64,000 nucleotides of DNA from Symbiodinium natans (lineage: Eukaryota > Sar > Dinophyceae > Suessiales > Symbiodiniaceae), in the NCBI GenBank assembly GCA_905221605.1, contig CAJNDS010002579.1, positions 619,725 to 683,724 of the forward strand. Reading direction: 5' to 3'. A program made the position numbers and the translations under genes. This document shows, in pieces, positions 39,519 through 41,627 of the stretch. The notes beneath the pieces were generated by a model. It saw nothing but the letters and a program-made list of their open reading frames with translations. It made no database searches and was not told the DNA's origin. How positions within the stretch are numbered: the stretch's first letter is position 1; each line of letters starts with the position of its first letter.

Positions 39519-41627
39519 CGAGCGAGAGTTGAGGGTTTAGGCAGCGGCAGCGGCTCCCTTAAGCTTGGTAGCCCAGCGGTACCCTTTTTCATGTTTGTTT
39601 GTTTCGCTTCTGGGTTCTCTTATACCCAAAGGCTCCTATGCAGTACCTTTTTGGGGGGCCGTATAATTGAATCCCCTATAACTAACCCAAAAAGGAACTA
39701 CATTGGAGCCTCCAGATAAAGCAACCAACCCCCCAAAACAGGGTGCCCTTTTTTCAAAATGGTTACTGGGCTACCAGGTAAGTGTTGTTGATCCATGGTC
39801 TAACAGTACTCTTTGGGATGTTCACCCGTAATTCCACAGTCCTTAATCGGGATTATAGTACCCCCGATTAGAATCCCTGGTAAGGACTGTTAGTATAAGG
39901 GGAACATCCCAAAGTACTTTTCTTTAGGTCGTATGCGCCCCCAATCTCCAGCTGGACTCCCTCAAGGTTCCAGGCTTTCATCAAGAGTTTCGCTCGGAAG
40001 TATGCCCAAAGGAACTCCCCAGCGGGTTGGAAAACCCTGATATAAACCCTATAAACCCTATATGAACCCTGAAAACCCTACTATAAACCCTATAAACCCT
40101 AATATACACCCCATACACCTTGATAGAAGCCCTATAAACCCTAGTCAAAATCCCTATAAACCCGAATATATACCTCATAAACCCCAGTATGAACCCCAAT
40201 GTGAACCCTATAAACCCTAATGTAAACCCTATAAACCCTAAAGCAAGTCCCACACTTCGCAGCCCGTGGCTCCAAATGTCAAGCCCATACATGTGAAACG
40301 CTCTAAATTCTAAATTGGGTGTCCTAACAGTCCTGAATGGGGGATTATAGTACCCTCTATTGTAATCCCTAACCCTAAGCCCTAAACCCTAAACCCTAAA
40401 CCCTAAGCCCTATAAACCCTATAAACCTTGTAAACCCTGTAAACCCTAAACCAATAAGGACTGCTAGTATAAGGGGGGAAACATCCCAAGCTCTGAACCC
40501 TTGAGCAACAAAACCCTTAACCTTACGTCCGAGGCTCATCGTGGTTCCGGACACGCCCGCTGCGCAGGTGAGGGCGTTTTAATGTTTGTGTGGCTTGTGT
40601 GGCGGTTTCTGAGAAGCAGAGGCAGGAGTTGTTTACAGCAGGGGCATTTTGGCCATTTCTCCTACGACAAAGCCCATCACAAACATTTCGCTGAGACAGC
40701 GACGGGGTGCGGTAGCTCACCATTTTGGCATCGTGCCCCGAGCTGTGCCGAGCCCTTGCTTGCTTCAATGCAGCAGCAGAAGGTCTGAAGCATGCCCCCC
40801 CTCCCCCTTCACCAACCAAAGCCTCATGGTGAGGATCTACCTAAAGCCCTCAACCACGGCTGCTAGTAGGCCTAAACTCTGAACCCTGAGCCCGAAGTTG
40901 GGGCCAGAAGCCACACTCCCTGCAAGGTGCATGCCATTTTTCGGCAGCTGGGGGTCAAGGTCATCTTCGTCAAGCGCCAGGGTAAGCTTGCAGGGATCAT
41001 CACAAAGAAGCGCCTTGGTCTTTAGCACAGCCTTTTAGCCTTTTTGGCCTTTCGGTGGTTTGGCGGTTTGGGGTTTAGGTTTCAGGGTTTTAGGGGTTCA
41101 GGGGTTTACGATTTAGGCTTTAGGCTTTAGGCTTTAGGCTTTAGGCTTTAGGCTTTAGGCTTTAGGCTTTAGGCCTTAGGCTTTAGGCCTTAGGCCTTAG
41201 GCCTTAGGCCTTAGGCTTTAGGCTTTAGGGCTAGGGTTTAGGGTTTGATGGGGGGGGGGGGGGGTTGCCGTTTGAGCAGGCTTTGGGGGGTCAAGACAGA
41301 ACCCCAGCTGATGGGATGCTAAGCTCCCTTGGAATCCGTGGAAGGCTCAGGGTTCAGGGTTGAGGGCTTAAGGCTCAGGGTTCAGTGTTTGGGTTTAGGA
41401 GAACCGGCCTCATTCAGAGTTGACCCTAAACCCTAAACCCTAAACCCTAAACCCTAAACCCCAAACCCTAAACCCTAAACCCTAAACTCAGGTCCTTCCT
41501 CCACTTCTTGGAGCATGGCCACGACTCTGTCCACCAACCGTCAAGCCTCCCAGGCTGTGAGGCAGCAGACGCTTTTGGTGTTGCTTTTACTGTTTCTGGG
41601 ATCCGTTTTTGTTGGGTTCAGGGTTGA
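473..41627 (+). CDS. CLC-family chloride channel / Cl-/H+ exchanger, many-exon gene, 5' end outside window
   Basis: This is a membrane protein of the CLC superfamily that conducts chloride or exchanges it for protons. About 30 exons can be placed by hand, totalling roughly 1.8 kb of coding sequence in 41 kb, and their phases join without a break wherever both borders are clear. In order they encode GSGIPEVKTILGGF, VSSGLALGKEGP, TVHIAACCWANV, NEGRRRELLSVASAAG, GVSVAFGAPVGGVLFSYEE, PLGTGKLTLFDV, FGTGVPCGLFVP, GAASVLGGVCRVTISLVVI, FELTGGL, KWIGD and two CBS domains ending in GKLAGIITKK. The serine in GSGIP is the form typical of chloride rather than nitrate selectivity. The glutamates in GKEGP (gating) and SYEE (proton) suggest a Cl-/H+ exchanger rather than a channel. 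About 23 donors are GC, 3 are GA and 3 are GT, and all firm acceptors are AG|G. The first helices lie upstream of the window. Helix J-K (about 24-26.7 kb) and the middle of CBS1 are incompletely resolved. Confidence 0.9.
720..825. repeat. MITE-like family A (palindromic, GGGATGTTCCCC ends)
   Basis: A palindromic element of about 100 bp with GGGATGTTCCCC...CAGTCCTT...GGGATTCTAGTACC and its reverse complement. Other copies lie at 2385-2487, 39812-39914, 40312-40490 and 43109-43214. Confidence 0.72.
840..1860. other. Intron 1 interior, nothing recognised
   Basis: Between the family A element and the degenerate CCCTAAA region there are short open frames on both strands, but no recognisable protein or repeat family. 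Confidence 0.5.
2203..2277 (+). CDS. CLC gene 1, exon b (transmembrane helix)
   Basis: Twenty-five codons include LAYAAVGVLLATISAFLVK, the hydrophobic helix just before the GSGIP motif. The acceptor is GGAG|GCT and the donor AAG|gcgggc. TTTAGGG repeats begin about 20 bp after the donor. Confidence 0.85.
2385..2487. repeat. MITE-like family A
   Basis: The arms GGGATGTTCCCC and AAGGGGGAAC and the inner blocks ACTAACAGTCCTTAACAGGG and GAGGATTGTTAGTA match the family. A 96-bp tandem duplication follows immediately. Confidence 0.7.
2485..2676 (+). repeat. Perfect 96-bp tandem duplication
   Basis: The unit starting GCCAAGGTTTAGCGTTTACT and ending CACCCGAGTCAAT is present twice in succession with no visible difference, so the duplication is recent. 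Confidence 0.9.
3638..3722. repeat. MITE-like family F (CCCCCAAA.CATGTAAA ends)
   Basis: The inverted ends are CCCCCAAATCATGTAAAAT and ATTTTACATACTTTGGGGG. Other copies lie at 34925-35013 and 44646-44715. Confidence 0.75.
4175..4263. repeat. Interstitial telomere-like tract (TTCAGGG and TTTAGGG)
   Basis: Five or six TTCAGGG variant units are followed by TTTAGGG units, showing local spread of a variant. Confidence 0.92.
4487..4578. repeat. MITE-like family E (GGTCCATGTACCC ends)
   Basis: It begins AGGTCCATGTACCCATGTGG and ends TAGGTACATGGACCCTTACG, with TTGGGCCCT and its complement inside. Other copies lie at 34288-34385 and 53530-53625. Confidence 0.8.
4976..5080 (+). repeat. MITE-like family with GGGGTCGGAAT start
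   Basis: The copies share GGGGTCGGAAT, TAGTAT.ATTCCCTTATGG.CCC, an inner C-rich stretch and an AGGCCCC.ATATTA end. Further copies lie at 600-708, 3120-3250, 8278-8395, 13287-13375 (inverted), 49573-49680 and 54670-54850 (inverted). In several the centre carries a run of C next to a run of A. Confidence 0.7.
5247..5325. repeat. TA microsatellite
   Basis: Several TATATA runs follow a C-rich tract at 5118-5215 in intron 2. Confidence 0.93.
5423..5463 (+). CDS. CLC gene 1, exon c (GSGIPE selectivity motif)
   Basis: The exon encodes VFAPTARGSGIPEV. GSGIPE is the diagnostic anion-selectivity motif of CLC proteins. The acceptor is GCAG|GTT. A GA donor (GAAGT|gatcct) gives exact phase with the next exon, completing the codon for Val. 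Confidence 0.92.
5626..5720. repeat. MITE-like family H, free copy
   Basis: It is the second copy of the element nested at 39618 and lies in intron 3 of CLC gene 1. Confidence 0.8.
6128..6154 (+). CDS. CLC gene 1, exon d (27-bp microexon)
   Basis: It encodes KTILGGFVM, the canonical continuation of GSGIPEV in eukaryotic CLCs. The acceptor is TAAG|GAAG and the donor GTTAT|gcctct. Phases match both neighbours. Confidence 0.88.
6895..7335 (+). repeat. Diverged tandem repeat, unit about 75-85 bp
   Basis: Variants of GGGGCTCAGATTCTT, GGATTCTGTGGTTGGGGC and TTGTGTAAAAGC recur about five to six times in intron 4. Related single units occur near 6650 and 6710. Nothing else was recognised between 6430 and 7480. 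Confidence 0.65.
7618..7654 (+). CDS. CLC gene 1, exon e
   Basis: It encodes KDVLSLRTLIVK, matching the conserved LRTLxxK helix. The acceptor is CCAG|GAAA and the donor GTCAAG|gcgagg. The following intron carries the integrase-bearing element. Confidence 0.88.
8300..8680 (+). repeat. Left inverted-repeat arm of the 5-kb element
   Basis: The arm matches the reverse complement of 12998-13362 along its length with scattered differences. Shared blocks include CTATACAGTTAGGGT, GTTACATCACCG, CAACTAGTAGCCC and GTCAAAGTACTTTACTCATC. Its outer part is a copy of the GGGGTCGGAAT MITE family plus CCCTAAA units. Confidence 0.88.
8990..9076. repeat. Interstitial telomere tract (TTTAGGG)
   Basis: About twelve units lie inside the 5-kb element, just before the unidentified 193-codon frame. 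Confidence 0.95.
9086..9667 (+). CDS. Unidentified open frame inside the intron-5 element
   Basis: A 193-codon frame with ordinary amino-acid composition ends at a TGA. It includes YVWQHPEHPRPSFSDEDWQR and YFPEPDTGDADYVTLRF. It starts just after a TTTAGGG tract at 8990-9076 and is open upstream of its first ATG. An internal near-duplicate of about 24 bp (DLRIP repeated) is visible near 9360-9400. It lies inside the larger intron of CLC gene 1 and between the inverted repeats of the 5-kb element. No family was recognised. It may be a captured host gene fragment. Confidence 0.45.
   Translation: MAGCVPYNIRRQDVEAAYFRKYVWQHPEHPRPSFSDEDWQRFLEAWSHAKQEAHSPCYDDFGGFVQELLWPILGYPVQVVWHWASRAQCKSLDLRIPCKLVDLRIPVSEDNPAHKITYGMVKEELCQHHQWLGSDSLHLGRFHSGDETKWERFELHEGADTIIGEHLQVENVLEAKYFPEPDTGDADYVTLRF
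9668..10640. other. Left interior of the 5-kb element, nothing recognised
   Basis: GC-richer sequence with CCCTAAA and TTTAGGG tracts (10305-10345, 10434-10475) lies here. No protein family was recognised. Confidence 0.5.
10676..10856 (+). repeat. Diverged direct repeat at the left edge of the AT-rich block
   Basis: A segment of about 45 bp with CAATCAAAAA...GGTACTGAAGATT recurs about 135 bp later as CAATCAAAAAACAACAT...GGCACTGAAGATT. Sequence changes from host-like to AT-rich here. No gene is seen between 10640 and 11060. Confidence 0.55.
11062..11442 (-). CDS. Hypothetical protein of the AT-rich element
   Basis: A 126-codon, Lys-rich frame on the same strand as the integrase remnant contains CYYNLWRDKDDIKSFYTKLR. 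It looks like a genuine AT-rich viral-type gene, but no family was recognised. Confidence 0.45.
   Translation of the reverse strand: MKHTNLLLCEPKPLPNIQKLQSKVFKNDTKFYNEKTHKEIKKCYYNLWRDKDDIKSFYTKLRNQIIAEYDKPFKKVVDTKQKFDKYVASHMNPISDIIKTASVIISLTMKSKIKLNTNCILRRVFQ
11554..11778 (-). CDS. Small hypothetical protein of the AT-rich element
   Basis: A 74-codon frame lies 32 bp downstream of the integrase remnant on the same strand. It contains a CPRC pair and hydrophobic helices (NQFLDVLEMKKIINNKVSMC). No family was recognised. The spacing suggests the two were part of the same element. Confidence 0.4.
   Translation of the reverse strand: MIIEMFSEQEQEGVINQFLDVLEMKKIINNKVSMCPRCKFTPQNMNLHHLSLSDTIVQKMYVHIVTKNVSHAPR
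11811..12245 (-). CDS. Integrase, C-terminal part (Polinton/virophage type, retroviral-integrase superfamily)
   Basis: This 144-codon frame contains HSATEMTPQEGRRP, the NxxxHSxTxMTPxE segment at the end of the integrase catalytic core. It continues with YPELEKGDEVKIFRERK and YFVNGMERAYLRFERLKI, typical of the C-terminal DNA-binding domain of Polinton and virophage integrases. The zinc-binding and most of the catalytic region are missing upstream, so the gene is truncated and presumably inactive. The low GC content contrasts with the surrounding host DNA. Confidence 0.75.
   Translation of the reverse strand: MFQDTSLSLDVWVSHNGLKQMKKKGKGNIQWIDYIHEILLTYNDVMKHSATEMTPQEGRRPSNEFTVNLNLASKAKKNRMYPELEKGDEVKIFRERKPNEKERRGNRSQNKYTIERIDEELGQKYYFVNGMERAYLRFERLKIS
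12359..12595 (+). CDS. Small helical hypothetical protein of the AT-rich element
   Basis: A 78-codon frame begins MGDKPAFKEEVIERLERIDK and predicts a charged helix followed by a Thr/Pro-rich tail. It is divergently oriented to the integrase remnant. No family was recognised. Confidence 0.45.
   Translation: MGDKPAFKEEVIERLERIDKLLNERSTRNLNRTPVDATYENKRNTYLTKLNNKDILQPKPTTPDYYKIKHSEDTKTYA
12614..12727 (+). pseudogene. Possible broken Cys-pair (zinc-ribbon-like) small gene
   Basis: From an ATG, 37 codons include CIICKQIK and then meet TAA. After the stop, the same frame continues with KTCRACLDAG. The two Cys-x2-Cys pairs suggest a small zinc-binding protein interrupted by a stop. Confidence 0.35.
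12998..13362 (-). repeat. Right inverted-repeat arm of the 5-kb element
   Basis: It is the reverse-complement partner of the left arm. Within each arm, GTTACATCACC and GGTGATGTAAC lie about 140 bp apart with TTGCCCA/TGGGCAA beyond, so each arm is itself an internal inverted repeat. Confidence 0.88.
13391..13446 (+). CDS. CLC gene 1, exon f (GKEGP gating-glutamate motif)
   Basis: It encodes VLGLMLSVSSGLALGKEGP, ending within the Pro codon. GKEGP is the CLC gating motif. The acceptor is CAAG|GTC. A GT donor (GGGCC|gtgcct) gives correct phase to the next microexon. Confidence 0.93.
13964..14097. repeat. MITE-like family B (palindromic, GAACCTCCAAG end)
   Basis: The family is built of AACCCAATTA.AAC, GGGCACTTAAGGGGCTT, TAAGTGGGTTATAAGTACAG and ends TGCCCTGAACCTCCAAG. 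Other copies lie at 17690-17828, 20393-20505, 25098-25214, 48188-48333, 51834-51940 and 57116-57292. Confidence 0.75.
14583..14598 (+). CDS. CLC gene 1, exon g (16-bp microexon)
   Basis: Sixteen bases complete GKEGP and add TVHIA, the invariant continuation in CLC proteins. The acceptor is TAAG|GACA and the donor GCG|gcttgg. Both phases fit. Confidence 0.8.
14637..14722. repeat. MITE-like family D (TTGCTTAAGAA ends)
   Basis: It is bounded by CTACTATTTGCTTAAGAA and TTCTTAAGCAAATTAGTAG. Other copies lie at 30945-31130 (rearranged), 44110-44206, 50087-50190, 54325-54433 and 57843-57955, often with AAGAAT..TTCCCTATATTACCC in the centre. Confidence 0.75.
15844..15891 (+). CDS. CLC gene 1, exon h
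   Basis: It encodes ACCWANVCSQWFDRYS, equivalent to the HIACCxGNxxxxxFxKY segment of CLC proteins. The acceptor is CCAG|GCA and the donor TCT|gcgcct. Confidence 0.87.
16140..16290. repeat. TA/TG microsatellite
   Basis: TATATA and TGTGTATG runs lie in intron 8 of CLC gene 1. No gene is seen around them. Confidence 0.9.
17262..17365 (+). repeat. 61-bp tandem duplication inside family I
   Basis: GGGCTTAAGAGGATCACATG followed by TAGGAATATGTTTGCAAGC occurs twice, 61 bp apart, differing by a short TATG insertion. Confidence 0.8.
17406..17454 (+). CDS. CLC gene 1, exon i
   Basis: It encodes ANEGRRRELLSVASAA, matching the conserved NExxRRExLSAASAAG. The acceptor is TGAG|GCA and the donor GCAG|gcgaaa. 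The bases GGC occur at both ends of the intron, so the exact border is ambiguous by up to 2 bp. Confidence 0.93.
18516..18571 (+). CDS. CLC gene 1, exon j (proton-glutamate helix)
   Basis: It encodes GVSVAFGAPVGGVLFSYEE, one of the best conserved CLC blocks. The EE pair at the end includes the internal proton-glutamate position of exchangers. The acceptor is CGAG|GC and the donor is GA (GAG|gaacgc). Confidence 0.95.
19078..19125 (+). CDS. CLC gene 1, exon k
   Basis: It encodes VSTMFPRSTMIRAFFA, corresponding to EEVSxxFPxxTMWRxFFxA. The acceptor is GCAG|GTC and the donor GCC|gcttgg. Confidence 0.92.
19729..19764. repeat. Poly-T/poly-G tract
   Basis: Runs of T followed by about 30 G. Similar T-then-G (or C-then-A) tracts occur at 8339, 28052, 35681, 43489, 50577 and 54725. 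Confidence 0.9.
20152..20183 (+). CDS. CLC gene 1, exon l
   Basis: It encodes AAVVAALTLA plus two bases of a Trp codon. The acceptor is AAAG|GCC. A GT donor (GCTTG|gtcgct) gives a join reading ...TLAWYDPLGTG. Confidence 0.82.
20967..21011 (+). CDS. CLC gene 1, exon m
   Basis: It encodes YDPLGTGKLTLFDV, matching the CLC NPFGTGKLVLFxV block. The acceptor is TGAG|GTAC and the donor GTGCG|gcttga. A TTTAGGG tract starts within 25 bp downstream. Confidence 0.93.
21058..21180 (+). repeat. MITE-like family C
   Basis: This family has the form AGGACC.GGAGTAGGCCCTT, a T-rich stretch, TATAATCCCCTTAAAAC, AAGGG.ACCC and TTATTCCTAGGTT.CTCC.GG. Other copies lie at about 24008-24085, 28330-28385, 29957-30078, 38640-38735, 41700-41812, 45518-45605 and 46240-46360. 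All are in gene introns or spacers. Confidence 0.72.
21820..21887. repeat. Interstitial telomere tract (CCCTAAA)
   Basis: The tract runs up to the acceptor of exon n of CLC gene 1. Confidence 0.95.
21890..21942 (+). CDS. CLC gene 1, exon n
   Basis: It encodes QYNQRPSWAEYPLFLLM, the WHxFELxPFxLLG region. The acceptor CGAG|GCAG directly abuts a CCCTAAA tract and the donor is ATGG|gcacct. Confidence 0.9.
22200..23052 (+). repeat. MITE-like family C copy, split by the retroposed insertion
   Basis: The left part (22200-22291) reads TAGGCCCTTATTTCC...ATAATCCCCTTAA...AAGGGCACCC. The right part (23014-23052) reads TTTTATTCCTGGGCTACTCC. Removing the insert restores the family consensus. Confidence 0.75.
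22292..23013 (-). mobile_element. Retroposed insertion with poly-A tail and 11-bp target duplication
   Basis: The insertion interrupts a MITE copy. GCACCCGTTTT occurs at both borders (22281-22291 and 23014-23024), and on the minus strand the insert ends in a run of A next to the duplication. The minus strand is open through most of the insert (for example VLFDCLRRRYLGFFAHLQP and ERTPWLVVLIEFLAVYGFF). These are hallmarks of target-primed reverse transcription by a LINE-type machinery. The insert is either the 5'-truncated end of a non-LTR retrotransposon or a processed cellular transcript. The coding piece was not recognised. Confidence 0.7.
23418..23524. repeat. Interstitial telomere tract (CCCTAAA/CCCTCAA)
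   Basis: It mixes CCCTCAA and CCCTAAA units in blocks and ends 17 bp before exon o. Confidence 0.95.
23542..23591 (+). CDS. CLC gene 1, exon o
   Basis: It encodes CVGGWVGALFVHLNMK, matching GGxxGALFxxLNxK. The acceptor is CGAG|GC about 20 bp after a CCCTAAA tract. The donor is probably GA (AAG|gaaccg). Confidence 0.9.
23870..23926. repeat. Interstitial telomere tract (TTTAGGG)
   Basis: Eight near-perfect units lie in the intron after exon o. Confidence 0.95.
24096..24203. repeat. Single palindromic element
   Basis: GGTTCTTAGTAGGGAATGAG is mirrored by CTCATTCCCTACTCATTAAG, with GGGGTATCC/GGGATACAT inside. No second copy was seen in the window. Confidence 0.65.
24276..24299 (+). CDS. CLC gene 1, candidate exon p
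   Basis: It encodes GRWLGRRQ, like the basic Trp-Arg stretch that follows LNxK in CLC proteins. The acceptor TTAG|GGC lies inside a TTTAGGG-like tract and the donor would be CAA|gccccc. It is too short for certainty, but the phase fits. Confidence 0.45.
24368..24394 (+). CDS. CLC gene 1, candidate exon q
   Basis: It encodes SYKLRKSLE, which would join in frame to VALLALLTAI as in CLC proteins (...LEVxLVALLTA). The acceptor TGAG|TCC lacks the usual following G, so this is tentative. Confidence 0.35.
24685..24726 (+). CDS. CLC gene 1, exon r (transmembrane helix)
   Basis: It encodes VALLALLTAITSSW, matching EVxLVALLTAxxSF. The acceptor is TCAG|GTT and the donor TGG|gcaacc. Confidence 0.82.
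25098..25214. repeat. MITE-like family B
   Basis: It begins CTTGGAGGTTCAGGGTACTT and ends AAGTACCATGAACCTCCAAG, so the two ends are clear inverted repeats. Confidence 0.8.
25302..25380. repeat. Variant telomere-like array (CCCCTAAA, 8-bp unit)
   Basis: Nine or so units of eight rather than seven bases form a homogeneous array. Confidence 0.93.
25385..25458 (+). CDS. CLC gene 1, candidate exon region before the extracellular Cys loop
   Basis: An exon is expected between the SSW and AIHTIF segments. Two overlapping frames here (FQMLRSPSY and LLLERLMMEP) each put an Arg five residues after Trp, as in the WNxxTR motif. Neither has clean splice signals, so borders and frame are undecided. Confidence 0.25.
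25608..25692. repeat. MITE-like family I
   Basis: The pattern is GTAGGCCCTTGGGAC, TATTT, a GGG.TTAAGAGGATCACAT-like stretch and CAGGA. Other copies lie at 15305-15408, 16908-16996, 17220-17352 (partly duplicated) and 30585-30682. Confidence 0.6.
25937..26026. repeat. Interstitial telomere array (CCCTAAA)
   Basis: Twelve or more perfect units lie in an intron of CLC gene 1. Confidence 0.96.
26715..26804 (+). CDS. CLC gene 1, exon s (Cys-containing loop)
   Basis: It encodes AIHTIFHSCTHPLDNVD and then LCNGEDCMGY, equivalent to the ELIxxLFxxC...LC loop of eukaryotic CLCs. The acceptor is CGAG|GCT. The donor is GT after TAC, or alternatively GA after GAG at 26789; both keep frame 0. Confidence 0.82.
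27389..27737. repeat. Interstitial telomere array, about 50 CCCTAAA units
   Basis: This is the longest uninterrupted tract in the window, with only two or three variant units near its end. It lies 32 bp upstream of a CLC exon, inside an intron, so it is not a chromosome end. Confidence 0.97.
27770..27832 (+). CDS. CLC gene 1, exon t
   Basis: It encodes LVATLLVAATIKFVQ near its end, the helix preceding the TFGxxVPxG motif. The acceptor is GGAG|GAC, 32 bp after a 350-bp CCCTAAA array. The donor is CAG|gcggga. Confidence 0.85.
28552..28598 (+). CDS. CLC gene 1, exon u (VPxGLFVP motif)
   Basis: It encodes VTLTFGTGVPCGLFV plus part of Pro, the diagnostic helix-N motif of CLC proteins. The acceptor is ACAG|GTG and the donor TACC|gcctct. 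Confidence 0.95.
28793..28882. repeat. CT microsatellite interrupted by poly-T
   Basis: Two CT runs are separated by about 15 T. The run encodes a spurious Ser-Leu frame. Confidence 0.95.
28900..29361 (+). other. Open frame(s) in CLC intron, unassigned
   Basis: Downstream of a CT microsatellite a frame stays open for about 150 codons and includes EDAFIDLQDVLPRLLTFSEV. A second overlapping frame is also open from 29079. No family was recognised and no splice borders stand out. It could be a captured gene fragment or chance. Confidence 0.3.
29957..30078 (+). repeat. MITE-like family C
   Basis: It is the closest match to the copy at 21058, sharing GACCGGGAGTAGGCCC, TTTTTTTAGGGGTTGGGGTT and TTATTCCTAGGTTTCTCC. 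It lies in a CLC gene 1 intron. Confidence 0.7.
30694..30755 (+). CDS. CLC gene 1, exon v
   Basis: It encodes ALYVGACLGRALGIVAAWA, matching PSLxxGAxxGRxxGxxxA. The acceptor is TCAG|GGC and the donor AATG|gcccct. Confidence 0.92.
31694..31734 (+). CDS. CLC gene 1, exon w
   Basis: It encodes FLGFAPAIHPGFY, equivalent to the IDPGxYA segment. The acceptor is CCAG|GC and the donor TAC|gcatgc. Confidence 0.88.
31772..31815. repeat. Tandem TTTTGGG units
   Basis: Six TTTTGGG units lie between TTTAGGG tracts, just after exon w. Confidence 0.9.
32245..32312 (+). CDS. CLC gene 1, exon x
   Basis: It encodes GAASVLGGVCRVTISLVVI, a hallmark CLC block (GAAAxLGGVxRMTISLVVI). The acceptor is TCAG|GCA and the donor ATCAT|gctgcc. 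Confidence 0.96.
32370..32480. repeat. MITE-like family O
   Basis: It shares GGCTCTCTTAA.CAGG.ACC, TTATTCAGAGGGTCTAT and GTCCCCAAGGGT-like blocks with 49166-49266. Confidence 0.68.
32957..33005 (+). CDS. CLC gene 1, exon y
   Basis: It encodes FELTGGLYLIVPFMIA, directly continuing VVIM from the previous exon. The acceptor is TCAG|GTTC and the donor GCC|gctgga. Confidence 0.96.
33682..33761 (+). CDS. CLC gene 1, exon z
   Basis: It encodes AVLAAKWIGDQYNNSIYD and then a GY segment, matching AxxAKWxGDxxxxxIYDxxIxLxGYP. The acceptor is AAAG|GCT and the donor TATCC|gcgcct. Confidence 0.94.
33893..33957. repeat. Tandem repeat, 9-bp unit CCATAAACC type
   Basis: About seven units of CCCATAAAC follow one another. 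The unit looks derived from CCCTAAA. Confidence 0.85.
34288..34385. repeat. MITE-like family E
   Basis: The ends GGTCCATGGTATATACTTGG and ATATGGGTACATGGACCCTA match, with GGGCC and GGGCCC inside. Confidence 0.78.
34581..34641 (+). CDS. CLC gene 1, exon aa (start of CBS1)
   Basis: It encodes YLHEPND followed by YSARACDIMQE, the short linker and the xAxDVM start of the first CBS domain. The acceptor is TCAG|GTAT and the donor GAG|gccgga. Confidence 0.88.
35151..35298. repeat. Interstitial telomere array (CCCTAAA)
   Basis: About 20 units are followed about 85 bp later by the opposite orientation (35383-35462), an inverted pair. Confidence 0.96.
35458..35532. repeat. Tandem GGTTTGAGA repeat, 9-10 bp unit
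   Basis: About eight GGGTTTGAGA-type units extend a TTTAGGG tract. Confidence 0.9.
35600..36090. repeat. AT-rich microsatellite cluster
   Basis: This stretch holds ATT and GT runs, about 20 T followed by about 15 G, then CATATA- and AAATATAA-type repeats. No gene was recognised between 35300 and 36260. Confidence 0.85.
36261..36340. repeat. Interstitial telomere array (CCCTAAA)
   Basis: Eleven near-perfect units lie in a CLC gene 1 intron. Confidence 0.95.
36702..36769. repeat. Single palindromic element
   Basis: TACCTACAGTTTCGTAG and CATGAAACTGTAGGTAGA form an inverted repeat of about 68 bp in total. Confidence 0.65.
37051..37128 (+). CDS. CLC gene 1, probable exon bb (CBS1)
   Basis: It encodes AFTRKAYPPLRDMLRSGVRD and onward. 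The LRDML stretch resembles the first helix of a CBS domain, and it joins in frame to the preceding exon. The acceptor is GAAG|GCC. The 3' border is uncertain; a GC donor at 37111 would keep frame 0. Confidence 0.55.
37746..37805 (+). CDS. CLC gene 1, exon cc (end of CBS1)
   Basis: It encodes SFVGYVPAHKLRKFVDPR, matching the final strand and helix of a CBS motif (xLxGxxxxxxL). The acceptor is GGAG|GAC and the donor AGG|gctgaa. Confidence 0.75.
38392..38439 (+). CDS. CLC gene 1, probable exon dd (inter-CBS linker)
   Basis: It encodes EEQLNSGACLEETCEW, an acidic linker expected between the CBS domains. The acceptor ACAG|GAG and donor TGG|gcggct fit frame 0 on both sides. Confidence 0.6.
38892..38924 (+). 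CDS. CLC gene 1, exon ee (33-bp microexon)
   Basis: It encodes DTPVSFLPGAN, like the short stretch just before VHxIFRQLG in CLC C-termini. The acceptor is GGAG|GAC and the donor AAC|gcaggc. Confidence 0.68.
38976..39060. repeat. Interstitial telomere array (TTTAGGG)
   Basis: Twelve perfect units begin about 50 bp downstream of exon ee, directly after a run of C. Confidence 0.96.
39436..39530. repeat. GA microsatellite
   Basis: GA, GAAA and GCGA units lie between families F and G in a CLC gene 1 intron. Confidence 0.9.
39564..39780. repeat. MITE-like family G copy carrying a nested family H copy
   Basis: The outer ends TGGTAGCCCAGCGGTACCC and GGTTACTGGGCTACCA are inverted repeats. Family G also occurs at 196-290, 20216-20345 and 56855-57068. 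A complete family H element (39618-39718) sits inside. Confidence 0.75.
39618..39718. repeat. MITE-like family H, nested in family G
   Basis: It matches 5626-5720 closely, sharing CCCAAAGGCTCCTATG.AGTA, TATAACTAACCCAAAAAGGA and ACTACATTGGAGCC. The ends are inverted repeats. Confidence 0.8.
39812..39914. repeat. MITE-like family A
   Basis: It starts CTTTGGGATGTTC and ends GGGGAACATCCCAAAG, with inner arms CAGTCCTTAATCGGGAT and AAGGACTGTTAGTATAAG. It is the clearest hairpin of the family. Confidence 0.78.
40312..40490. repeat. MITE-like family A copy interrupted by a CCCTAAA tract
   Basis: The left arm ends AATCCCT at about 40371 and the right arm resumes AATAAGGACTG at 40453. Between them are about 80 bp of CCCTAAA and CCCTATAAA units. 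The insertion starts at a CCCT of the element itself. Confidence 0.72.
40495..40900. other. Intron stretch before CBS2 exon, nothing recognised
   Basis: Short open frames are present on both strands without a recognisable family. Confidence 0.45.
40927..41009 (+). CDS. CLC gene 1, exon ff (CBS2)
   Basis: It encodes VHAIFRQLGVKVIF and then GKLAGIITK, the core of the second CBS domain. The acceptor is CAAG|GTG and the donor AAGAA|gcgcct. The internal GGTAAG is read through because the protein motif is continuous. Confidence 0.95.
41105..41240. repeat. Variant telomere-like array (TTTAGGC / CTTAGGC)
   Basis: About sixteen 7-bp units with C in place of the last G form a homogeneous array in the last intron of CLC gene 1. 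Confidence 0.93.
41492..41627 (+). CDS. CLC gene 1, last exon
   Basis: It encodes SFLHFLEHGHDSVHQP after ITKK, the usual CLC C-terminal helix, and stays open to a TGA at 41625-41627. The acceptor TCAG|GTCC abuts a CCCTAAA tract. The tail after HQP is not conserved, so further splicing is possible. Confidence 0.75.
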
